Part shown: positions 1 through 5,158 of the stretch, one piece after another
Layout: every line of letters begins with the position of its first letter
Numbering within the stretch: the stretch's first letter is position 1
Made by a program: the position numbers and the translations under genes
Origin: JAHFUI01 sp041485905
GTDB lineage: Bacteria > Acidobacteriota > Vicinamibacteria > Vicinamibacterales > CAVVIG01
DNA length: 5,965 nucleotides
Direction of reading: 5' to 3'
Assembly (NCBI GenBank): GCA_041485905.1
Contig: JBGPKK010000256.1
Span: 1 to 5,965 of the forward strand
The notes under the pieces: generated by a model
Database searches by the model: none
Seen by the model: only the letters and a program-made list of their open reading frames with translations
Told to the model about the DNA's origin: nothing

Positions 1-154
1 CGGTCGTGACCAGCGTCTCGCAGGCCACGCGGCACGTCGGATCTTTGGCAATGAGGGCGTCGAGAATGGCGTCCGAGATCTGGTCGGCGATCTTATCGGG
101 ATGGCCCTCGGTGACCGATTCAGATGTGAAAAGATGGCGTACGTTACCGCTCAT
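1..154 (-). CDS. metK: S-adenosylmethionine synthetase, N-terminal fragment
   Basis: The enzyme makes S-adenosylmethionine from methionine and ATP in the cytoplasm, supplying methyl groups for the cell. Only the first 51 codons lie in the window; the rest runs off the left edge. The visible N-terminus carries the family signature: HLFTSESVTEGHPDKIADQ at residues 7-25, with the His18 and Asp20 that contact ATP/Mg in the family, followed by ISDAILDALIAKDP and the VACET segment, whose Glu46 should match the potassium-binding Glu of the E. coli enzyme. I chose the ATG ending at 154 because GAAGGAG (minus strand, 163-169) sits 8 nt upstream. An in-frame GTG two codons earlier (158-160) would be only 2 nt from that site. 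It lies 65 bp downstream of xerD on the same strand, so the two may be cotranscribed. The family assignment is essentially certain. Confidence 0.97.
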   Translation of the reverse strand, partial: MSGNVRHLFTSESVTEGHPDKIADQISDAILDALIAKDPTCRVACETLVTT

Positions 155-162
155 GCGCACTG

Positions 163-169
163 CTCCTTC
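163..169 (-). promoter_or_regulatory. Shine-Dalgarno site of metK
   Basis: Read on the minus strand this is GAAGGAG, a near-complete match to the anti-Shine-Dalgarno core, ending 8 nt before the ATG of metK. It is the strongest ribosome binding site in the window and decides between the ATG at 152-154 and the in-frame GTG at 158-160. The leader upstream of it (about 50 nt to the xerD stop) contains two small possible hairpins, CCGT-TTC-ACGG and CTCG-N8-CGAG, of unknown meaning. Confidence 0.75.
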
Positions 170-219
170 GATCTAGCTCGCGAAAATACGAGTGCCGTGA
201 AACGGTTCAGTTTAGCAGA

Positions 220-1095
220 TCAGGCCCGCGGGTGGAAGCGATCGTAGATGGTGCGCAGCCTCGCCTCGAGCACGTGGGTGTAGATCTGCGTCGTCGACAA
301 ATCGGCGTGGCCGAGCATCATCTGAATCGCGCGCAGATCCGCGCCGCGTTCCAGCAGGTGTGTCGCGAAGGAGTGCCTCACGACGTGAGGGCTGAGCGGT
401 CGCTGCAGACCGGCCCGATGGCCGTAGCCTTTCAGGATCTTCCAATACCCCACGCGGCCAAGCGGCCCGCCTCGGAGGTTCACGAACAGCCGTGGTGACG
501 AGCGCCCCTTCAGAATGGCCGGACGTGCATCGCGCTGGTAGCGGCGCATCCACGTGGCCGCCTGCTCGCCGATCGGGATGATGCGTTCCTTGTTACCCTT
601 GCCGATGCAGGTCAGGTAATGCTCGTCGAGATGCAGATCGGCCGCGCGGACACTGATGAGCTCGGACACACGCATGCCTGTCGCGTAGAGCAATTCGATC
701 ATCGCGCGGTCGCGCATACCCCGAGGGGTCGAGACATCCGGCGAGGCGATCAGCGCGTCGACTTCTTCGATGGAAAGAAACCTGGGCAAGGCCGGCCAGG
801 CGCGGGGCGGCTGCAAGTCGTCGGCTGGGCTCTCCTCGAGGCGGCGATCGAGCACGAGAAAGCGGTAGAACCCTCGCATCGCCGCGACCGACCGCGCCAC
901 CGAGCGCGGCGACAGGCCGCTCGACATCCGCTGCCGGACGAACGCTTCGAGGGCCGAACGGTCGAGCGCTTCAGGCTTGCGCTCGAGCCCGGCCGCGAAC
1001 GCCGCCAGCGCGCCGAGGTCGCGGGCGTAACTCTCCAGTGTGTTGGCCGCGAGCCGACGCTCGACCCGCAAGTGATCGAGATAGATGTCGATCAT
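220..1095 (-). CDS. xerD: Tyrosine recombinase XerD
   Basis: This is a 291-residue tyrosine recombinase of the XerC/XerD family. With a partner it resolves chromosome dimers at dif during division, and some mobile elements exploit it. The N-terminal SAM-like core-binding domain spans about residues 1-95 (LRVERRLAANTLESYARDL), and the catalytic domain about 100-291. All six active-site residues are present: Arg142 (ATGMRVSEL), Lys166 (GKGNKER), His237 and Arg240 (HVVRHSFATHLL), His263 (LGHADLSTTQIYTHV) and nucleophile Tyr272. Their spacing (24, 95, 3, 23 and 9 residues) closely follows my recollection of E. coli XerD, and the length (298 in E. coli) is normal. The ATG at 1093-1095 is the natural start, although no clear Shine-Dalgarno precedes it. 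It points away from murQ across a palindromic spacer and leads into metK. XerC or another core-type Xer protein is the main alternative name. Confidence 0.93.
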   Translation of the reverse strand: MIDIYLDHLRVERRLAANTLESYARDLGALAAFAAGLERKPEALDRSALEAFVRQRMSSGLSPRSVARSVAAMRGFYRFLVLDRRLEESPADDLQPPRAWPALPRFLSIEEVDALIASPDVSTPRGMRDRAMIELLYATGMRVSELISVRAADLHLDEHYLTCIGKGNKERIIPIGEQAATWMRRYQRDARPAILKGRSSPRLFVNLRGGPLGRVGYWKILKGYGHRAGLQRPLSPHVVRHSFATHLLERGADLRAIQMMLGHADLSTTQIYTHVLEARLRTIYDRFHPRA

Positions 1096-1101
1096 AATCG
1101 T

Positions 1102-1158
1102 CAGTCGACAGTCTACAGTCGACGGTCAAGTCGACCGACGACTGCCGACTCTCGACTG
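1102..1158. repeat. 57-bp imperfect palindrome built from 7-bp units
   Basis: The spacer between divergent xerD and murQ folds on itself. Taking 1102 as paired with 1158, 22 of 26 positions are Watson-Crick around a 5-nt loop (1128-1132, AAGTC). The inner stem is CGGTC/GACCG (1123-1127 with 1133-1137). The left arm is three tandem 7-bp units, CAGTCGA, CAGTCTA, CAGTCGA (1102-1122). The right arm is four complementary-type units, CGACTGC, CGACTCT, CGACTGT, CGACTGT, running on to 1166. Because the arms are periodic a second register exists, with a perfect 12-bp pairing of 1102-1113 with 1154-1165. There is no T-tract and no recognisable operator. The promoters of both flanking genes should lie in or beside this element. 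It could be a REP/MITE-like element, a cruciform-forming regulatory site or a simple repeat. Confidence 0.85.
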
Positions 1159-1202
1159 TCGACTGTGATACCATCCGCGGCCGGTTCGTGAGGTCGTCCA
1201 TC

Positions 1203-2147
1203 ATGGCTGCTCGTTCGAAATGGCAAGGTCTTCCCACCGAGGCAATCAACCCCGCTACGCTCGCCATCGACAAGCTCTCCCCCGCCGACATCGTCGAAGG
1301 GATGTTGAACGAGGACCGCAAGATGCTGGCCGCGGTCCAGCATGAAAAGGACCGGATTGCGGTGGGCGTGGAGATCATCACGCAGGTGTTGCGCAAAGGT
1401 GGGCGCATCATCCTCGTGGGGGCCGGCACCAGCGGCCGGCTCGGCATTCTCGAAGCGGCCGAGATGCCGCCGACCTTCGGCACGAGCCCCGATCTCGTGC
1501 AGGCGATCATGGCCGGCGGCAAGGGCGCGATCGTCCGCACGCGCGAAGGCGTCGAGGACCACTACGAAGAAGGCGCGCGCGCGATCACACGGCTGAAGCC
1601 TTCGAAGAAGGACGTCGTGATCGGTGTGTCGGCGAGCGGCATGACGCAGTTCGTTCGCGGCGCGCTCACGCGGGCCCGGCGCGTCGGCTCCAAGATCATC
1701 TTCGTCACCTGCGATCCGCGCACCGAGCTGCAGACGGTCGTCGACCTGACGATCGCGCCGGCGGTCGGCCCCGAAGTGATCGCCGGATCGACGCGCCTGA
1801 AGGCGGGCACGGCGACCAAGATCGTGCTCAACATGCTGACGACCGCGTCGATGATCCGCATCGGCAAGACGTACGGCAATCTGATGGTCGACGTCCAGAC
1901 CGGCTCGGAAAAACTGAAAGACCGCGCCCGGCGGATCATCATCATCGTGACGGGCCTCGAATACGACGAAGCGGACAAGTTGCTGCGGCGCGCCCACTGG
2001 AACGTGAAGGCGGCCATCGTGATGCAGAAGGGGGGGCTCGCCTACCCGCAGGCGCTGACCCGGCTCCGCCGCGCGCACGACTTCGTCCGCGACGCCATCG
2101 GCGAGGACGTCGAAGCGCGCCTCAAGGAACTGCTCGCCGTCAGTTGA
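1203..2147 (+). CDS. murQ: N-acetylmuramic acid 6-phosphate etherase
   Basis: MurQ cleaves the lactyl ether of MurNAc-6-phosphate, giving GlcNAc-6-phosphate and D-lactate, the key cytoplasmic step of cell-wall MurNAc recycling. The 314-residue protein is a SIS-fold sugar-phosphate protein. The family signature VGAGTSGRLGILEAAEMPPT starts at residue 72 and contains Glu87, equivalent to catalytic Glu83 of E. coli. EGVEDHYEEGA holds Glu118, equivalent to Glu114. VSASGMTQFVRGAL (142-155) and GPEVIAGSTRLKAGTA (189-204) complete the sugar-phosphate site. A short UBA-like helical tail follows (about 251-275). I chose the ATG at 1203 because GAGG (1190-1193) lies 9 nt upstream; an in-frame GTG at 1188 would add five residues. 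The stop is 32 bp from the stop of the convergent kinase. Together with the kinase and hydrolase it suggests a MurNAc salvage locus. Confidence 0.96.
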   Translation: MAARSKWQGLPTEAINPATLAIDKLSPADIVEGMLNEDRKMLAAVQHEKDRIAVGVEIITQVLRKGGRIILVGAGTSGRLGILEAAEMPPTFGTSPDLVQAIMAGGKGAIVRTREGVEDHYEEGARAITRLKPSKKDVVIGVSASGMTQFVRGALTRARRVGSKIIFVTCDPRTELQTVVDLTIAPAVGPEVIAGSTRLKAGTATKIVLNMLTTASMIRIGKTYGNLMVDVQTGSEKLKDRARRIIIIVTGLEYDEADKLLRRAHWNVKAAIVMQKGGLAYPQALTRLRRAHDFVRDAIGEDVEARLKELLAVS

Positions 2148-2150
2148 TGT

Positions 2151-2174
2151 GGCGAAGGGCTTTAGCCCTGCGTC
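2151..2174. repeat. Short hairpin between convergent murQ and kinase genes
   Basis: Within the 32-bp gap between the two stop codons lies an inverted repeat. GGCG pairs with CGTC (one G-T wobble), one A/G mismatch follows, then AGGGC pairs with GCCCT around a TTTA loop. No T-run follows on either strand, so it is not a standard intrinsic terminator. Its position between converging genes still suggests a two-way transcription end or a REP-like palindrome. Confidence 0.6.
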
Positions 2175-2179
2175 GGGGG

Positions 2180-3127
2180 TCAACGTCCGCTCGACCTGTA
2201 CTGTGGCACCTGCGATCGCCCCTGGGCCTCGGCAAGCGCGAGCCGCACGGCGCCAATCGCGGGCTCGATATCCAGACGCCGCACCGTGCTTCGCGGGGCG
2301 ACGCCGATCAGCCGCTGCGACAGGACGTCGGTCAGCCACGGCACGACGCGAAAGACACCGCCCGCGAGGACGAAGACGAACGCCTCACCCTGCATGTCGA
2401 GCGTCGATGCCACCGACCCGGCGGCCAGCGCCAGTTCGTCGGCCGCGCGTTCGAGGATGCGTCGCGCAACCGGATCGCCCAGGCCGCTGGCGCGCTGCAC
2501 GATGGGCCCGAGCGCGGCGACGCTCACGCGCGGCAGATCGCGGTCGTAAACGATGCGCGGCAGGCTCGAGATGTCTTCGATCATGAAATGCTCGAGGACA
2601 TCATCCAGCAGCCGCGTCGCCGGTCCGCGGCCGTCGATGGCGCGCACGACCGCCGACAGCGCTTCTCGCCCGATCCAGTAGCCGCTCCCCTCGTCGCCGA
2701 TGATGTGACCCCAACCGCCGGATCGCGCGGCGCGCCCCTTGCCGTTGTGCCCGTACGCGATCGAGCCCGTGCCGGCGATGAGGACAATGCCCGGCGAATC
2801 GGCGGCGCCCGCCGCCAATGCGATGAGCGCGTCGTTGACGACGACCACCCGGGATGGATAGCCGATCCGTCCCATGATCTCGTGCACGCTGCGGGCCTCG
2901 TCTTCGCGATCGACCCCGGCAATCCCCACACACACCGCGGCCGGGGTAATGGCTCGATCGCCGATCGCCATCTCGATGACATCGCGCAGCACACTTTCGA
3001 GCTCGACCTCGCCTGAGGTCTGAAAGTTCGCGCCCCGGGCGCGGCCTTCCGCCACGATTCGGCCACTCTCATCCGCGAGAAGGCACATCGTCTTGGTGCC
3101 GCCGGCATCGATGCCGAGAACATGCAT
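2180..3127 (-). CDS. BadF/BadG-family amino-sugar kinase (GlcNAc or MurNAc/GlcNAc kinase)
   Basis: This is a 315-residue ATP-dependent sugar kinase of the actin-like (ASKHA) BadF/BadG/BcrA/BcrD family. It most likely phosphorylates N-acetylglucosamine and possibly N-acetylmuramic acid at O6. Visible motifs: phosphate-1 loop GIDAGGTKT (5-13), likely catalytic base Asp99 in VVVNDA, phosphate-2 loop IAGTGSIAYG (117-126), the GGWGHIIGDEGSGYWIG block (137-153) typical of GlcNAc kinases, and the adenosine-site LAGGVF (254-259). I chose the ATG at 3125-3127 because GIDAGGTKT should lie at the extreme N-terminus; the open frame continues upstream but into unrelated sequence. No clear Shine-Dalgarno is seen. 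It converges on murQ and diverges from the serine hydrolase. Clostridium acetobutylicum MurK, a MurNAc/GlcNAc kinase of this family, also lies beside murQ, so a MurK role is inferred. Substrate choice cannot be read from the sequence. Confidence 0.9.
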   Translation of the reverse strand: MHVLGIDAGGTKTMCLLADESGRIVAEGRARGANFQTSGEVELESVLRDVIEMAIGDRAITPAAVCVGIAGVDREDEARSVHEIMGRIGYPSRVVVVNDALIALAAGAADSPGIVLIAGTGSIAYGHNGKGRAARSGGWGHIIGDEGSGYWIGREALSAVVRAIDGRGPATRLLDDVLEHFMIEDISSLPRIVYDRDLPRVSVAALGPIVQRASGLGDPVARRILERAADELALAAGSVASTLDMQGEAFVFVLAGGVFRVVPWLTDVLSQRLIGVAPRSTVRRLDIEPAIGAVRLALAEAQGRSQVPQYRSSGR

Positions 3128-3167
3128 AGCGCGCGATTCTATGTTAGGTCTACTGCATGCCCGGCGC

Positions 3168-3189
3168 GGCGGACCTAATAGGGTCCGCC
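3168..3189. repeat. 8-bp perfect hairpin in the kinase/hydrolase divergent spacer
   Basis: GGCGGACC (3168-3175) pairs perfectly with GGTCCGCC (3182-3189) across a 6-nt loop, TAATAG. Two alternative pairings overlap it: TAGGTC (3145-3150) with GACCTA (3172-3177), and TAGGG (3179-3183) with CCCTA (3188-3192). It lies 41 bp upstream of the kinase start and 27 bp upstream of the proposed hydrolase start. It could be an operator, an attenuator-like RNA switch or a REP-type element. Its presence also argues that coding of the hydrolase begins downstream of it. Confidence 0.7.
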
Positions 3190-3215
3190 CTACGTCGTGG
3201 CTGCCTGAGCCACAC

Positions 3216-4304
3216 GTGAGCGCTATCCCCCGAATCAATAACGCCCGGCGGGTTCTTCTCGACGCCATCGACGCCCGGGTGTTTCCGGCGGCGGCGGTGG
3301 ACGTCGGGTCGAGCGCCGCCGTCTTGTGGCACGAGGCGTCGGGCGCGCTGACAATTGCGGCTGAATCAATCCCGGCAGTCGAGACAACGCCTTTCGATCT
3401 CGCCTCGCTCACCAAGGTCGTCGCGACGACGACGGTCGTCATGGATCTGGTTCAGACGAACGCTCTTCGCCTCGAAGAGCCGCTCGCGGCTTGCTTTCCG
3501 GAATGGCGCGGTCCCGATCGCGATACGGTCACGGTCCGGGATCTCCTCGAGCATGCGTCCGGTCTGCCTGCGCGTCTGCTCGACGCGCCACCGGAGGGCC
3601 GTCGGGCTTTCGAGCACGACATCTGCACCATGCCGCTGGAATACGCGCCGCGGACCCGCTCTATCTATTCCGATCTGGGATTCATCCTGCTGGGCATGCT
3701 CGCGGCCGATCGCGCAGGACGCTCGCTGGCCGCGGCGTTCGAGTCGATCTGTCAGCGTCTCGCGGCAGCCGAAGCGGCGCTCGCGACCGAGACGCTTTCG
3801 TTCGGTTTGACCGGCGACATCAAACGCCAGGCGGCGCCAACACTGCCGCGGGACGATGACGTCCGGCGCGGCCGGACGTTGATTGGCGACGTGCACGACA
3901 CATACGCCGCCGCGCTCGGGGGAATCGCCGGCCACGCAGGACTCTTCGGGACCGCCGCCGGCGTTGGCGCCTTCGCGCGCGCCGCCCTGCGCGCGGCCCA
4001 GGGAGACACCGCGGTGCCCGGCCCGCTGTCACCCTCGCTCGTCCTGCAGTTCATGACCCGGAGCACCGTGGCCGACAGCTCGCGCGCGCTCGGGTGGGAC
4101 ACGATGCTCCCGACCTCCTCCTGCGGCACACGGATGTCCGCCGCCGCGTTCGGCCATGTCGGGTTCACCGGCACGTCGCTGTGGATCGATCCGCTGCGCG
4201 ATCGCTATTTCGTCCTGCTGACCAACCGCGCCTGCGCCGGCGGCACGCTGGAACAGATGCGCGCCGTTCGCCGCTCGTTTCACGACGCGCTGGGCGATCT
4301 CTGA
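3216..4304 (+). CDS. Beta-lactamase-fold serine hydrolase, possibly AmiE-like MurNAc-L-Ala amidase
   Basis: This is a serine hydrolase of the beta-lactamase/class C family (PF00144 type), 362 residues from the GTG at 3216. The catalytic motifs are in order: Ser64-x-x-Lys67 (ASLTK), Tyr151-Ser-Asp153 (YSDLG, the YxN-type motif) and His314-x-Gly316 (FGHVGFTGTS). The block GDVHD...LGGIAGHAGLFGTA (224-247) is typical of the subfamily that includes B. subtilis AmiE (YbbE), an N-acetylmuramyl-L-alanine amidase encoded beside murQ. No convincing signal peptide is visible, so location is uncertain. The frame is open back to an ATG at 3093, but that would overlap the divergent kinase and read through the 3168-3189 hairpin, so GTG 3216 is preferred although its ribosome site is weak. 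An ATG at 3141 is another option. An esterase or D-amino-peptidase role remains possible; the AmiE role rests mainly on context. Confidence 0.85.
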   Translation: MSAIPRINNARRVLLDAIDARVFPAAAVDVGSSAAVLWHEASGALTIAAESIPAVETTPFDLASLTKVVATTTVVMDLVQTNALRLEEPLAACFPEWRGPDRDTVTVRDLLEHASGLPARLLDAPPEGRRAFEHDICTMPLEYAPRTRSIYSDLGFILLGMLAADRAGRSLAAAFESICQRLAAAEAALATETLSFGLTGDIKRQAAPTLPRDDDVRRGRTLIGDVHDTYAAALGGIAGHAGLFGTAAGVGAFARAALRAAQGDTAVPGPLSPSLVLQFMTRSTVADSSRALGWDTMLPTSSCGTRMSAAAFGHVGFTGTSLWIDPLRDRYFVLLTNRACAGGTLEQMRAVRRSFHDALGDL

Positions 4305-4386
4305 ATTTGGTCATCGAGTCATCTGGTCATCTCGTCATTGATTTGGCTATTGACCACGTGACCAGATGACCAGATGACCAAATTCA
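4302..4386. repeat. 85-bp imperfect palindrome with 8-bp tandem units
   Basis: The spacer between the convergent hydrolase and pseudopilin genes is one large inverted repeat. Pairing 4302 with 4386 gives 14 perfect pairs, two mismatches, 12 perfect pairs (4318-4329 with 4359-4370), then a partly paired apex and a loop near 4341-4347. About 32 of 38 stem positions are Watson-Crick. The right arm contains tandem GACCAGAT units (4360-4380); the left arm holds their complement with some divergence. The first base of the palindrome is the first base of the hydrolase stop codon, and the far end lies 13 bp from the pseudopilin stop. No T-run follows on either strand. Possible roles are a bidirectional terminator or mRNA 3'-end stabiliser, or a mobile REP/MITE-like element. 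Confidence 0.88.
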
Positions 4387-4399
4387 CGCTTCGAACGTC

Positions 4400-5149
4400 T
4401 TAACGACCTGGAGGTCCGAATCCTCCGCCGCGCCCGGGCCCGCTGGGGTTGTTCGGCCCGTTGGGATTTCCGGGACCGTTCGGGCCGCGTCCACCAGTGG
4501 GGTTGCCCTGTCGGCCGCCTGGGCCGCCAGGCGGCGGCGGACCTTGTGGATTGCCGCGGCCCTGGTTGCCGCCCGTGCCGCGCTGGCCCGGTGCGGCGGT
4601 TCCGCCGGCCGGAATCGGCGGGTTGAACACGAACGCCCACTCGTTGTAGTGGCTGCGTCCTTTGTAGAGGCGAATGGATTTGTCTTTGCTCTTGCTCGCC
4701 ACTCCCATGATGCCACCCGCCGCAGGGGCGCCGGCTTGCCCAGGCTGCCCGGGAGGCGGTGTAGCGCCCCGGCCGAATCCGCTTGCGCCGGCCGTCTGCG
4801 ATCCTGGCGGTGCGCTCGGTGTGCCAGCGGTCGTTCCGGGTGCGGCCGTGCTCGGCCCGATCGTCGCGAAATCGTCGTTGGTGATCGGGTCCTTGTATTT
4901 CTTGCGGAGGAACCGTTGATCGACCAGCACATTGAGGTTCGGCGGCAGCGTGCCGGGACCACTCTTGCGCTGGAACAGGCTGATCGCCCGCGCGTACTGC
5001 TCGCCGCGAAAGACGAGCTCGGCTTCCTTTTCGCGCTGCGCGGTCTGCTTCCAGACCGGCATGACGACGGTCATCATGATGGCCATGATGCTGAGACTGA
5101 TCAGCATCACGACCATCGCATATCCGTCTTGTTGACGCCGTAACTTCAT
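4400..5149 (-). CDS. Prepilin-like type II secretion/pilus protein with Pro/Gly-rich tail
   Basis: The 249-residue protein begins like a type IV prepilin or type II secretion pseudopilin: a basic leader MKLRRQQDG, a likely prepilin peptidase site between Gly9 and Tyr10, then a hydrophobic helix (about 11-33). QREKEAELVFRGEQYARAI (38-56) resembles the helix that follows in GspG-like pseudopilins, and LPPNLNVLVDQRFLRKKYKDP (68-88) the start of the globular part. Two low-complexity stretches follow: a Pro/Gly/Ala/Thr insert (about 98-147) and a Gly/Pro/Asn-rich tail (about 182-249). The usual Glu at mature position 5 is absent (Val14). The ATG at 5147-5149 is chosen because the leader and helix start there; the open frame upstream, to 5371, is non-pilin sequence antisense to the next gene. 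No Shine-Dalgarno is visible. No other secretion genes are in the window, so the exact system is unknown. Confidence 0.8.
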   Translation of the reverse strand: MKLRRQQDGYAMVVMLISLSIMAIMMTVVMPVWKQTAQREKEAELVFRGEQYARAISLFQRKSGPGTLPPNLNVLVDQRFLRKKYKDPITNDDFATIGPSTAAPGTTAGTPSAPPGSQTAGASGFGRGATPPPGQPGQAGAPAAGGIMGVASKSKDKSIRLYKGRSHYNEWAFVFNPPIPAGGTAAPGQRGTGGNQGRGNPQGPPPPGGPGGRQGNPTGGRGPNGPGNPNGPNNPSGPGRGGGFGPPGR

Positions 5150-5158
5150 GGAAGTAAG

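Noticed and set aside
155..219. Possible SAM-sensing riboswitch in the short leader of metK
   Set aside because: Two small stems and the Shine-Dalgarno are present, but the leader is only about 65 nt and no loop complementary to the GGAG site is visible, as a SAM/SAH-type pseudoknot would need. Cannot be supported by eye.
1102..1166. dif site or CRISPR-like array beside xerD
   Set aside because: No 28-bp dif-like two-arm site with a 6-bp centre is recognisable, and 7-bp units without spacers cannot be a CRISPR array.
1113..2339. Long minus-strand open frame (408 codons) opposite murQ
   Set aside because: Arg/Ala/Asp-rich translation with no recognisable motif, fully antisense to a clear murQ; a GC-rich shadow frame.
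3093..3215. Earlier ATG starts (3093 or 3141) for the serine hydrolase
   Set aside because: They would overlap the kinase start or translate the 3168-3189 palindrome, and the added residues look non-homologous. Kept only as alternatives.
3128..3442. N-terminal extension of the kinase frame up to 3442
   Set aside because: The extra 105 residues have no family similarity and overlap the hydrolase gene antisense, and the phosphate-1 loop belongs at the N-terminus.
4302..4386. Classical rho-independent terminator or IS inverted ends
   Set aside because: There is no T-tract after the stem on either strand, and no transposase or target-site duplication is visible around it.
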